Positions 1 to 7,138 of a DNA stretch of 13,217 bases are shown here, one piece after another. The position numbers and the translations under genes were made by a program. The DNA is from Gammaproteobacteria bacterium (GTDB lineage: Bacteria; Pseudomonadota; Gammaproteobacteria; UBA9214). The DNA lies in the NCBI GenBank assembly GCA_029859555.1, contig JAOUCV010000022.1, positions 1-13,217 of the forward strand, written 5' to 3'. Position 1 is the first letter of the stretch; the number at the start of each line of letters is the position of its first letter. The notes below the pieces were generated by a model that saw only the letters and a program-made list of their open reading frames with translations, made no database searches and was not told the DNA's origin.

Positions 1-1
1 C

Positions 2-958
2 TCCCCCTTTAGCCCGCGGTACTGGCCTACATGGCTTGGTATCGGCTTTATGTGGCTGATTGTAAAACTGCCCATGCGGCTGCAACTTGTTGCCGGTCGC
101 ATGCTTGGTCGGCTGTTCAAACTGCTCAGCAGCTATCGCCATACGATTGCCCGCACCAATATCGGCCTGTGCTTTCCGGAACTGGACGTCCGGCAACAGC
201 AACAGCTGGTTAACCGTTTCTATGAATCACTCGGCATGAGCCTGGTCGAAACCGCGTTTGCCTTCTGGGCAGATGACCGGGACTTTAATCGCTTTGGCAC
301 ACTCGAGGGACTGGAACACATCGAGACCGCACGCAAGCAGGGCAATGGGGTACTGCTGCTGAGTGGACATTTCTGCTCACTGGATTTCGCCGGCAGAATA
401 CTTGTGAAACACCATCCTGTCTGTTTTACCTACCAGAAACTTCGCAACCGGCTCATCGACAGCGCCATAAAAAGAAAGCGTGCCCAGGGGAGTGAAATAC
501 TGATTAACAGGTACGACACCCGCGGTTTCATAAAGGCCCTCAAGGCAGGGCATGTAGTGTGGTACGCACCGGACCAGGATCAGGCACGCAAAAACAGTGT
601 CTTTGCACCCTTCTTCGGCATACCTGCGAACACGCTGACATCAACAACAAAACTGGTCAAGCTGACCAGCGCCGTGGTGCTTCCCTTTCATATCCGGCGG
701 CTGCCGGACAGCAAGGGCTACGCATTAAAAATTTCACCACCACTGGAGAACTTCCCGGGAGCCAGCGAAGTTGAGGATGCAACCCGGTTTAATGCCATTC
801 TAGAAGCGCAGGTACGTGAACATCCCGAACAATACCTGTGGTTGCACCGGCGCTTTAAAACACGGCCGGTAAAAGGAGATAAGCTTTACCCGCAGAAACC
901 GAGACGAATCAGAAGGAAGCAGCGCAAGCTAAGAAAAAAAAACAAGGGTCTTACCTGA
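2..958 (+). CDS. lpxL: Late lipid A acyltransferase, LpxL/LpxM (HtrB/MsbB) family, 5' partial
   Basis: Inner-membrane enzyme that moves an acyl chain from acyl-ACP to the Kdo-lipid A precursor. The reading frame stays open to the left edge: before the ATG at 50 it encodes SPFSPRYWPTWLGIGF, the usual start region of this family (RYWPTWLGxGxxWL). The gene is therefore cut by the window, and ATG 50 is not its real start. The stretch WLGIGFMWLIVKLP is the expected single N-terminal membrane anchor. Counting from ATG 50, the catalytic HX4D/E motif is HFCSLD (H107, D112), after VLLLSG. Near the C-terminus YLWLHRRFKTRP matches the conserved end motif. LpxL of E. coli has HX4E and LpxM has HX4D, so the exact position acylated cannot be fixed here. 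After the family core there is a tail of about 25 residues very rich in Lys and Arg, encoded partly by a run of nine A. Family call firm; the lpxL symbol is tentative. Confidence 0.9.
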   Translation, partial: SPFSPRYWPTWLGIGFMWLIVKLPMRLQLVAGRMLGRLFKLLSSYRHTIARTNIGLCFPELDVRQQQQLVNRFYESLGMSLVETAFAFWADDRDFNRFGTLEGLEHIETARKQGNGVLLLSGHFCSLDFAGRILVKHHPVCFTYQKLRNRLIDSAIKRKRAQGSEILINRYDTRGFIKALKAGHVVWYAPDQDQARKNSVFAPFFGIPANTLTSTTKLVKLTSAVVLPFHIRRLPDSKGYALKISPPLENFPGASEVEDATRFNAILEAQVREHPEQYLWLHRRFKTRPVKGDKLYPQKPRRIRRKQRKLRKKNKGLT

Positions 959-1009
959 TCACTGCCGCCCCGCGCAATCAAGTTCCTGGAAGCAGGATGT
1001 GCTGCAGCA

Positions 1010-1969
1010 CTACCCCCCGAAAAACCTGCGCCACCGGGAAGGCGGCTTTTGCAGGACCTGCACAGGCTTCATCTCTGCCTTGATAGCCTCCACATACGGC
1101 TTTACTCTTGACCCCATGGTGTGGTGCTCACGCACAAGTTCCTCTCCTTTCCTCGCCACCTCTTCGACCAGGTCCGGGTTCTTACTGAGCATGTCCAGTT
1201 TGCCTTGCGCGTCATCCATATCGTCATACAGAACCACATTTTCCATATGCCTGAAACCCAGCCAGGCTTCTTCCTTGCCGCCCTGCCTGCAGGCAAACAG
1301 CATGCAGCCACAGGCCATCGCCTCGAAATTCTTCTGCATATACTCGTCAAAACCGATATCAGCGCTAACAAATATTTTTATACGATTCAGGGTCTGGAGA
1401 TATTCCTCACCCGGATGCGTTCTCAGCATTTGCAAACCCTTCTCCGCAACCATTTTTTCCAGAAAGGGACGGCGGTCACGGTAAGCCCTGGTCTTGATCC
1501 TGCCTATATAACCAAGTTCGATATCCCGTTCAATATGCAAATTGCGCAAGTGATTTTCATCATAGGACTTGGGAATGGCAACCACATCCAGGCCGGCAGA
1601 CCGAATTCTCTCGCCAACGTTACAACCCGTCAAAATCAGGCGGCAGGGACCGATAGAACGATATGTTTTTATAAACTTGTTGCGATATGTGCTGTATTTT
1701 GAAAACTCCATCCACGCATCCTGCTCATACAAAATCAGCCCGGAAATATTCCTGAGAACCTTGTAATGCTTGCCAATCCTGCTTAGTGGCACATCGATCA
1801 TCACACGGTCATAATTCTCATGGTCCAACTGATTGACAGTATTTGTAAAATCAATTCTTTGCGCCCTGGTCAGCTTGACAATCGTGGTATCAATATGCTT
1901 AGCAATTCCATCAAACAGCGTATCAAGGGAAGACGCACGCACCTCTCTTGAAACTATCAGCAACTTCAT
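1010..1969 (-). CDS. Glycosyltransferase, CgeB-like / group 1 C-terminal type
   Basis: Predicted cytoplasmic GT-B glycosyltransferase of 319 residues. The N-terminal half begins MKLLIVSREV, a Rossmann-type first strand. The C-terminal half carries the nucleotide-sugar-binding region of CgeB-like enzymes: LGYIGRI (about 152-158), RTHPGEEYLQTLNRIKIFVS (183-202), then KNFEAMACGCMLFA (213-226), with the usual acidic residue before the MA-G-C turn, and a closing part with VARKGEELVREHHT. An in-frame upstream ATG at 2047 would add 26 residues (MSQVAVAAHGERLEVRW...) that look untranslated. The ATG at 1969 is preferred because AGGGAGAG lies just upstream of it and the protein then starts like its family. 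It is convergent with the acyltransferase gene (51-base gap) and divergent from the GT92-like gene. Donor and acceptor sugars cannot be read from sequence; a role in LPS core or another surface glycan is inferred from neighbours. Confidence 0.8.
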   Translation of the reverse strand: MKLLIVSREVRASSLDTLFDGIAKHIDTTIVKLTRAQRIDFTNTVNQLDHENYDRVMIDVPLSRIGKHYKVLRNISGLILYEQDAWMEFSKYSTYRNKFIKTYRSIGPCRLILTGCNVGERIRSAGLDVVAIPKSYDENHLRNLHIERDIELGYIGRIKTRAYRDRRPFLEKMVAEKGLQMLRTHPGEEYLQTLNRIKIFVSADIGFDEYMQKNFEAMACGCMLFACRQGGKEEAWLGFRHMENVVLYDDMDDAQGKLDMLSKNPDLVEEVARKGEELVREHHTMGSRVKPYVEAIKAEMKPVQVLQKPPSRWRRFFGG

Positions 1970-1971
1970 AA

Positions 1972-1979
1972 CTCTCCCT
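1972..1979 (-). promoter_or_regulatory. Ribosome binding site deciding the start of the CgeB-like gene
   Basis: On the minus strand AGGGAGAG precedes the ATG at 1969 by two bases, which puts the AGG/GGAG core 4-7 bases from the start codon. It is the clearest Shine-Dalgarno sequence in the window and favours 1969 over the upstream ATG at 2047. Confidence 0.65.
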
Positions 1980-2126
1980 ACTTGTATTCTCGTCAACCAC
2001 CGTACTTCAAGGCGCTCTCCGTGAGCGGCTACTGCAACCTGGCTCAAACAATATATTCAGCGCGCATGGCGGCAGAAAAACGGCAGCCACCCGCAAACCC
2101 GGCAGCATCATGAAAGCGCCTGCAAC

Positions 2127-2144
2127 GGGCTGTTGTTACAGCCC
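2127..2144. repeat. Perfect inverted repeat (7-base stem, 4-base loop)
   Basis: GGGCTGT, loop TGTT, ACAGCCC. It is GC-rich and stable as RNA or DNA, but no U-tract follows on either strand. It could be an operator or a structured leader element of the CgeB-like or GT92-like transcription unit, or chance. Confidence 0.4.
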
Positions 2145-2167
2145 CGACGTACTGAAAAGTGGCAGGC

Positions 2168-2195
2168 TTTACTATTACAGTTATCGAGTTATAGT
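2168..2195 (+). promoter_or_regulatory. Candidate sigma70 promoter for the GT92-like gene
   Basis: TTTACT (2168-2173) and TATAGT (2190-2195) are separated by 16 bases, inside the AT-rich part of the spacer. This would give a leader of about 95-105 bases before the GT92-like start. The -35 match is moderate and the call rests on sequence only. Confidence 0.35.
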
Positions 2196-2298
2196 AAGTT
2201 CGTTAACTACCTATTGCAACGCCGGCCCTGTTTACCAGTTAATCATCGGATGGCGAACCAGCCCGGCATGAATATGCTTCTTCACAGACAGTTGAATT

Positions 2299-3438
2299 GT
2301 GGCGCAGATGACAACCATAGAACTGAATTCCGTTGCCTTACCTGCTGGCTCGAGCATAAAACGACAGCTCCGTCGCCCGGTACCAGTGGAACGAAAGGCT
2401 CTTTATGAAAATGGTCAGCTGGGGGTTTATGATTCATATACGTTGCTGTATGACATTTTCCTCGACACGGATAACAGGACGATTCGCGCAATCGGGCCGC
2501 CGCTGTTAAATCTTGGGCAGGCACTCCTCCCCGCATACCTGCAAGTTAACGGGCACAAGCTACCTCTGACCCTGCGTACCAGCCACAAGAAGCTGGTCAT
2601 ACTTGAAGCGGTCAGTCCGGCGCCAATTTCCAGTAATACAACCGCAGACCTTCATCTTGCCAATGGACAACATCAAACCATCACCCTGGCGACGGCTCCC
2701 CTGCCTGAGGGACCAAGCCTGGTTACGGTTCAAAAAAACAACAAACTGCAATGGATAATCGACTGGATCAGCTACTATAAAAACGAGTTTGGCATACAAC
2801 ATGTGTATATCTATGATAACAACAGTGATAATCAGGATTATTTACTCAAATCGCTGGAAGGCCTTGCCACGGTTATGCCCTGGAACTTCCCGCACGGAAT
2901 AAGCCATCGCTCCGGGAATAAATTTTGCCAGGTAGGCGCGCTCAACCACTTTAAATACCGGCTAGGAAAAAATACCAGTATTTTCAACTTCGATATCGAT
3001 GAGCTCCTGGTCTGTAGAAACCAGCAAATAAAGCAGTCACTTTGCAACGGGAAAATGACCCGCTTCAACAGCTACACGGTACCCTTTACCGCAACGCCCG
3101 ACCCGGAATACAGTTTCAGGGATTTCAGATTTCGTGAAAAGGAACCGCGCGACAAGGCCACAAAGTACGTTGTCAACGGGGGCCTTCCAGGCGTAATGAA
3201 CGTACACCATTTCAATCCGGCTCTCCGCTTCTGGCAAAAACTGTTACCCGGTTACCGGCGCCCCCCGGCTGCCGTACCACTTGCCGATGCCTACTTTCTG
3301 CATTACCAGGGTATAACGACAAACTGGAAAATACATAACGCAGACCGGCTTGAGGCAATAGACCTGTCAGAGAACATGTATGTTGAAGATACTGCTGTTA
3401 TTGATGTTTTCTCGCACATCCCCCGTAACCGGCAGTAA
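2299..3438 (+). CDS. GT92-like (DUF23-type) glycosyltransferase
   Basis: Protein of 379 residues from GTG 2299, or 376 from ATG 2308. Neither start has a good Shine-Dalgarno sequence, and a TGA at 2293 excludes any earlier start. Residues about 35-135 form a beta-rich N-terminal part (LYDIFLDTDN, AIGPPLLNLG, YLQVNGHKLPL). The catalytic GT-A domain begins near 140, with WIIDWISYYKNEFGIQHVYI (152-171) and YDNNSDN (172-178), the typical opening of GT92/DUF23-like enzymes. The metal-binding DxD-type motif is NFDIDELL (D232, D234). Late conserved-looking parts are VMNVHHF and YFLHYQGI. No membrane segment or signal peptide is evident, so it is probably cytoplasmic and acts on a sugar nucleotide and a membrane-bound glycan. 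It converges on a sulfotransferase 58 bases downstream, which fits sequential sugar addition and sulfation. The substrate is unknown. Confidence 0.75.
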   Translation: MAQMTTIELNSVALPAGSSIKRQLRRPVPVERKALYENGQLGVYDSYTLLYDIFLDTDNRTIRAIGPPLLNLGQALLPAYLQVNGHKLPLTLRTSHKKLVILEAVSPAPISSNTTADLHLANGQHQTITLATAPLPEGPSLVTVQKNNKLQWIIDWISYYKNEFGIQHVYIYDNNSDNQDYLLKSLEGLATVMPWNFPHGISHRSGNKFCQVGALNHFKYRLGKNTSIFNFDIDELLVCRNQQIKQSLCNGKMTRFNSYTVPFTATPDPEYSFRDFRFREKEPRDKATKYVVNGGLPGVMNVHHFNPALRFWQKLLPGYRRPPAAVPLADAYFLHYQGITTNWKIHNADRLEAIDLSENMYVEDTAVIDVFSHIPRNRQ

Positions 3439-3496
3439 CAACCGCCATGCTGCATCCTGTCCTTCCTGTGAACAGTTTGCCATTACAAAAAACTAT

Positions 3497-4390
3497 TTAA
3501 TTGTCCCACCCGAAGTCCTTGCCAAGCAGATCGTACAATTCCTGATTATGAGGAAGAAAATACTCATTCAGATATTCATATACTGCCGGGGTCACTTCGG
3601 TTCGGTTTTTCCCGACATTGCGAGGTCGTATCTTCTTGACCCGAAATCCCGCATCCACCCCGATAAATTCAAACACCTGTTCCAGGGCCTTGTACGGCTC
3701 GACAAACAGCTCCTTGCTGTCGAGCACGAGCATTTGCTGCCTGGGGAAATATTCCAGAAATCTTTCCAGCTGCTGCCGGTAAAGTCCACGGCTCTTGTAT
3801 GAGTAACGTATGAATGTATTACTCTTGTAGTCTTTATCAGCAATCACCGGCAGCAATCGTTCCTCCTCTTGCTGCATAGCCTCCAGCATGGGTAACGGCT
3901 CACGCCCCTTTCTTTTTTCATGGAAATAATGCGATATAGCACGCTCAGTCGGGTTTCGCAGAACAGCAATCAGCCGGACATCAGGTATCGTGTCAAATAT
4001 CCGTCTGGCGGCGAGTGGATTGAACATGTAGAGCGGCGATGCCTCGAATGTTCTCGAATCCGCACCCAGTCTCCCACTGAACGGGAAGTGCGCACGATAC
4101 CATTCCGGCCCACGTGCAAAATTATCGATAACAGGCCTTCGTCCCCCGTCAAAATAATGAATTTCTTTCTTGCATGATCGATACAGCCGTGGATGTTGAC
4201 CCAGGTAATAATTCAGGCTGGTAGTCCCGGATTTTTGCGCACCTATTATGATGAAATCAGGCAAGGACCGCCTGCTCCAGGTCGCCTGCCTGTATTGCCA
4301 GATCAACCTGCTGACCGGTTCTTTCACCCAGCGTCTTTTCATGCTTTTTAAATCAGGCATAGGATTCCGTATGTTATTAATGGCGGACAT
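3497..4390 (-). CDS. Sulfotransferase, heparan/NodH-like PAPS-dependent type
   Basis: Protein of 297 residues predicted to move sulfate from PAPS to a sugar hydroxyl. The 5'-phosphosulfate-binding loop is PDFIIIGAQKSGTTSL (44-59, with K53, S54, G55, T56, T57). The 3'-phosphate-binding region is LIAVLRNPTERAISHYFHEK (140-159), with the Arg and Ser of the RxPxxRxxSxY signature. KKEIHYFD (74-81) matches the strand region that places the acceptor in heparan-type sulfotransferases. Length is normal for the Sulfotransfer_1 family. ATG 4390 is taken as the start, but ATG 4360 (residue 11) is possible because neither has a strong ribosome site. It lies 91 bases downstream of a second sulfotransferase on the same strand and is probably co-transcribed with it. 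The sulfated product is probably a surface glycan or LPS core sugar, an inference from the neighbours. Confidence 0.85.
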   Translation of the reverse strand: MSAINNIRNPMPDLKSMKRRWVKEPVSRLIWQYRQATWSRRSLPDFIIIGAQKSGTTSLNYYLGQHPRLYRSCKKEIHYFDGGRRPVIDNFARGPEWYRAHFPFSGRLGADSRTFEASPLYMFNPLAARRIFDTIPDVRLIAVLRNPTERAISHYFHEKRKGREPLPMLEAMQQEEERLLPVIADKDYKSNTFIRYSYKSRGLYRQQLERFLEYFPRQQMLVLDSKELFVEPYKALEQVFEFIGVDAGFRVKKIRPRNVGKNRTEVTPAVYEYLNEYFLPHNQELYDLLGKDFGWDN

Positions 4391-4412
4391 TTCAGGCTAA
4401 CCCGGCAGCAGC

Positions 4413-4468
4413 TTCGTATTCGACAAAAGTGTAATAACCAATTGTTTTCAATCTGCACATCATACGAA
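4413..4468. repeat. Spaced inverted repeat between the two sulfotransferase genes
   Basis: TTCGTAT (4413-4419) and ATACGAA (4462-4468) are perfect complements 42 bases apart, in the 91-base gap between the sulfotransferase genes; a small ATTG/CAAT pair sits between the arms. It may form a weak intercistronic structure or be chance. There is no T-run, so it does not look like a terminator. Confidence 0.25.
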
Positions 4469-4481
4469 ACAAGAGTCAACA

Positions 4482-5273
4482 TCACACACCCCGGCGCAGC
4501 AATCTCTCCATAGCATAAACCATGACCTTTCTGAAAATGCGGTATTTCATTTTAAATGTTGACAGTGAGCGCCAGCTTTCATCCAGTACGCTGTCAAAAC
4601 ACTGTGGCTCCACATCCCTGAGCCGATCCTTCCACTGCGCATCAGGCTCATAGCCCAACTCCACCAGTTCTGATGAAATATCACCAAAGCGTTCCAGCTG
4701 CGCCCTGATCCTGGGTAAATGTTTTTCCCACTCCAGCAACCGGTCTGCTGAAACAGGTCGTAACCCATGCATTGCCCTGACAGTCCGCTCCGAAGGTCTT
4801 GCGTGGCGGTGGAACTCCGCAAAGGAACATCGCACTTCCAGGAAAGGAAACAAGGATCTGATTTTTTCCTGCACCACATCAGGTTCGGTAACAAGCTCCT
4901 CATATTTAATCACCAGGAAGCGCCGGTGCCCCTCCAGCTTTCTCCGATAAGACTCAAACTTCCGCCACACACCAAGATTTGAATAATAGTTGTTTGCAGA
5001 CGGCCCGCGCTTGCTGACAACTACACCTCGAGGGTCGCGCAACACATAAATCACAAAAAGATCCGGATTCAGCCGCAGTGTCCAGGGCATATAAGGTACT
5101 TCCCGTGGATTCTTTGTACATATCACCTCCCCATGCATCCCTGCAGTCCGGAATATGCTCCTTTCATGCGCACAGAAATCATCGATCCTGAAACAGGTCG
5201 TCATCACCTCTTGCAGAAGACTGGTTCCGCTCCGTGGAGAACAGGCAACAATATGGATATGCTTTGCCATCAT
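4482..5273 (-). CDS. Second sulfotransferase family protein
   Basis: Protein of 263 residues. The P-loop-like PAPS motif lies almost at the N-terminus: HIVACSPRSGTSLLQEVM (7-24). The 3'-phosphate region is FVIYVLRDPRGVVVSKRG (73-90), and FLVIKYEELVTEPDVV is the usual following helix in which the family has KYEDL. This pattern (SPRSGTS, RDPRGVVVS) belongs to a different sulfotransferase branch from its neighbour (GAQKSGTTS, RNPTERAIS), so the two are not a recent duplication. The C-terminal 90 residues are less conserved and basic, ending RRGV. Start ATG 5273 or ATG 5270; neither has a clear ribosome site. As the first gene downstream of the divergent spacer it probably leads a two-gene sulfotransferase unit. 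The acceptor cannot be determined. Confidence 0.8.
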   Translation of the reverse strand: MMAKHIHIVACSPRSGTSLLQEVMTTCFRIDDFCAHERSIFRTAGMHGEVICTKNPREVPYMPWTLRLNPDLFVIYVLRDPRGVVVSKRGPSANNYYSNLGVWRKFESYRRKLEGHRRFLVIKYEELVTEPDVVQEKIRSLFPFLEVRCSFAEFHRHARPSERTVRAMHGLRPVSADRLLEWEKHLPRIRAQLERFGDISSELVELGYEPDAQWKDRLRDVEPQCFDSVLDESWRSLSTFKMKYRIFRKVMVYAMERLLRRGV

Positions 5274-5312
5274 CGTCTATATACTGATATGAACCCTATT
5301 TATGTGTAATAT

Positions 5313-5355
5313 TGTCCCGCAGGGGACATATAAGCGAACCACTCGCCTTATGTCC
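5313..5355. promoter_or_regulatory. Cluster of TGTCC/GGACA inverted elements, possible operator
   Basis: TGTCCC (5313-5318) and GGGACA (5323-5328) form a perfect 6-base inverted repeat with a 4-base centre. A further ATGTCC (5350-5355) pairs with the same GGACAT arm to make a second, imperfect inverted repeat over 5324-5355 (GGAC..ATAA..GCG against CGCcTTATGTCC). The elements lie between the start of the second sulfotransferase gene and the promoter of the radical SAM gene. That is a natural place for a shared regulator, but no regulator is encoded in the window. Confidence 0.35.
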
Positions 5356-5389
5356 TGTAAATCTCCCATAATCAGATCCGTAGAAAATA

Positions 5390-5418
5390 TTGCACGCCCT
5401 GGCTAATATCCATATAAG
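5390..5418 (+). promoter_or_regulatory. Sigma70-like promoter for the radical SAM-waaF-GT9 unit
   Basis: TTGCAC (5390-5395) and TATAAG (5413-5418) are separated by the optimal 17 bases. Transcription would start near 5425, giving a leader of about 108 bases before the ATG at 5533. It is the best promoter match seen in the window and points toward the three genes that follow on the plus strand. Based on consensus match only. Confidence 0.5.
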
Positions 5419-5532
5419 AAAACCCGACAAGAACGAGGGTCGATCCGCTACCGCGACTCAGGCACAATACCTGAACGGCAATTATGCTGTAGAAATTCTC
5501 ATTCTGCACATAAATCGAGGACAAACATCTCT

Positions 5533-7107
5533 ATGAAAATTCTCATGATTTACCCCCAACTGGACTCACCTCTTGGTACCAACCACGGTATCTCCTCGAT
5601 CGCCGGCGTACTTCACGCCAATGGCCATGAAATGGAATTGCTCCACATTTCGGAAAAGTACAAGGGCGTACTTTCCCCTGCAGCAGTTATCCAGCATATA
5701 GAAGAGGCCGGCGACTTCGGCCTTATTGGCTTTTCAGCCATGAGTCAACAGTATGAGTATATTGCTTCACTTAGTAGCGCGATTCGCGAGCGGTTTCCTG
5801 ATTTAGTGCAGATTATCGGTGGCGTTCATTGCACCATGGTTCCAACGGAAGTCCATGATGACAAGTTGTTTGATTATGTCTGTGTCGGGGAAGGGGAGTA
5901 TTCCCTGCTGCAATTAATGGATGCCCTCGAAAACGGCCAGCCTACGGAAGAGATTCCCAACTTGCGCATGTGGCGCGAGGATCAGCCTATCGTTAACAAG
6001 GTGGCACCGTTTCCCGACCTCGACACCATGCCTCCGCTTGATTACAACATCTTTGATATGGATGCCATCATGGATGAGACCCGGGGATGGATGGGCATAT
6101 TGACTTCCCGTGGCTGCCCCTACAAATGCACCTATTGTTTTAATATCGAAATCGTTGAACATTATATGGAAGATGGTGCGGCAAAAAATGTCAAAGACTT
6201 TTTGCGGCATTTCCCCATTGAAGTGGTAATGCAGGATCTCAAACGCCTGAAGCGTGAACACCCCAAGATCAATACCTTTATCTTCGATGACGACCTCTTC
6301 ACCCTTAACAAACAATACGTACAGGACTTCACCAGGGCCTATATCGAGCATGAAATCAATACACCGTTTGTGGTCAATGGCCATGTTAACTGTTTTGATG
6401 AGAAGTCTTCCCGGGCGTTAAGCGAAGCGGGCTGTATTATTGTCAAATTTGGCCTGGAGTCGGGTTCAGATCAAATCCGTCGCAAGGTCCTGCACCGCTA
6501 CATGACCAATCAACAGATTGAAAAATCGTTTGCGGCAGCCCACCAGCATAACCTCCATTCATCGGCTTTTGTGATGCTTGGCCTGCCGCATGAAGGTCGT
6601 GCAGAAATCCAGGAAACCCTGGAACTCTGCGCCAAAGTCAAGATGGGACGTTTTCGCTGGGCATTATTCTTCCCGTTCCCGGGTACCGCAGGTTTTGAAA
6701 TCGCCAAACCGATGATTGATCATGAGAAGATGAAAGGTGTCGGCAACTATTTCGACGGTTCCTGCCTGAATTTCTCCCCTGAACATGACCTTTATCTTGA
6801 TAAACTTTCCCGGGTCTGTAACTGGTATGTGAATGCCTTGACTGACTGGGAATGTGCAGCTATCTACGGCGAGTTGGTGGCGGATATAGAAGCGATGGAT
6901 AAAGAAACCTGGCTGGCAAAGCGGGATGAGATGGTTGCCTTCGATCGTGAACTGTCCGATGACCTGATGAAGCGTAATATGCCCCACTACACCATCCGCT
7001 ATTCCAATGTAATGGGAGTTAGATCTGATTATATTCAGTGGGAAGAGGAACAGCTCAACAGCGGTAAAATGGAGCAGGCCGTCACTTATTCGCTGGACGA
7101 AGGGTAG
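5533..7107 (+). CDS. B12-binding-domain radical SAM protein
   Basis: Protein of 524 residues. Residues 1-135 form a cobalamin-binding-type Rossmann domain: MKILMIYPQL, GISSIAGVLHANGHEMELL (19-37), LIGFSAMS (64-71), IIGGVHCTMVPTEV (94-107) and YVCVGEGE (115-122), a pattern typical of B12-dependent radical SAM enzymes. The radical SAM core follows, with the [4Fe-4S]-binding CxxxCxxC in TSRGCPYKCTYCFN (C195, C199, C202). Further core landmarks are FIFDDDLF, KFGLESGSD and SAFVMLGLPHE. The last 110 or so residues are a C-terminal extension with no recognised domain. Such enzymes methylate or rearrange unreactive carbon centres; the substrate here is unknown. A GAGG at 5517-5520 lies 12 bases before the ATG, a rather long spacing. 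It is the first gene of a unit with waaF and a GT9 protein, which suggests a lipid or LPS-sugar substrate (inference). Confidence 0.85.
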   Translation: MKILMIYPQLDSPLGTNHGISSIAGVLHANGHEMELLHISEKYKGVLSPAAVIQHIEEAGDFGLIGFSAMSQQYEYIASLSSAIRERFPDLVQIIGGVHCTMVPTEVHDDKLFDYVCVGEGEYSLLQLMDALENGQPTEEIPNLRMWREDQPIVNKVAPFPDLDTMPPLDYNIFDMDAIMDETRGWMGILTSRGCPYKCTYCFNIEIVEHYMEDGAAKNVKDFLRHFPIEVVMQDLKRLKREHPKINTFIFDDDLFTLNKQYVQDFTRAYIEHEINTPFVVNGHVNCFDEKSSRALSEAGCIIVKFGLESGSDQIRRKVLHRYMTNQQIEKSFAAAHQHNLHSSAFVMLGLPHEGRAEIQETLELCAKVKMGRFRWALFFPFPGTAGFEIAKPMIDHEKMKGVGNYFDGSCLNFSPEHDLYLDKLSRVCNWYVNALTDWECAAIYGELVADIEAMDKETWLAKRDEMVAFDRELSDDLMKRNMPHYTIRYSNVMGVRSDYIQWEEEQLNSGKMEQAVTYSLDEG

Positions 7108-7126
7108 CTAACTATTAGCTAACTAT
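7105..7126 (+). repeat. Exact 11-base tandem duplication at the end of the radical SAM gene
   Basis: TAGCTAACTAT occurs twice with no spacer (7105-7115 and 7116-7126). The first three bases of copy one are the stop codon of the radical SAM gene. The duplication lengthens the gap to waaF to 31 bases without adding a ribosome site. Confidence 0.85.
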
Positions 7127-7138
7127 CGCCAGCCCTGT

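Larger units (their letters stand above)
1970..2298. other. Divergent intergenic spacer (329 bases), no gene seen
   Basis: Lies between the minus-strand CgeB-like gene and the plus-strand GT92-like gene. Short open frames here have no recognisable protein content, and an in-frame TGA at 2293 closes the GT92 frame right before its start. The part from about 2165 to 2220 is AT-rich and holds a candidate promoter reading right. A perfect 7-base hairpin (GGGCTGT, loop TGTT, ACAGCCC) sits at 2127-2144, with no T-run on either side to make it a clear terminator. No tRNA or known riboswitch pattern was recognised. Confidence 0.6.

Noticed and set aside
50..52. ATG at 50 as the real start of the acyltransferase
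   Set aside because: The frame upstream encodes the conserved RYWPTWLG segment, so the gene enters from outside the window.
999..1010. Palindrome GTGCTGCAGCAC at the convergent acyltransferase/CgeB-like junction as a terminator
   Set aside because: Perfect 12-base palindrome but with no loop and no T-run; it does not meet terminator criteria and may be chance.
1121..1702. Long plus-strand open frame opposite the CgeB-like gene
   Set aside because: Its translation has no family motif and lies fully antisense to a gene with clear domain content and a good ribosome site.
1970..2047. Earlier start of the CgeB-like gene at 2047
   Set aside because: The ATG at 1969 has a strong AGGGAGAG site and gives a protein starting directly at the first Rossmann strand.
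3439..3496. Possible terminator between the GT92-like gene and the sulfotransferase
   Set aside because: I found no convincing stem-loop in the 58-base convergent spacer.
5914..6384. Minus-strand open frame inside the radical SAM gene
   Set aside because: Antisense shadow of the region encoding the CxxxCxxC motif; no recognisable protein features.
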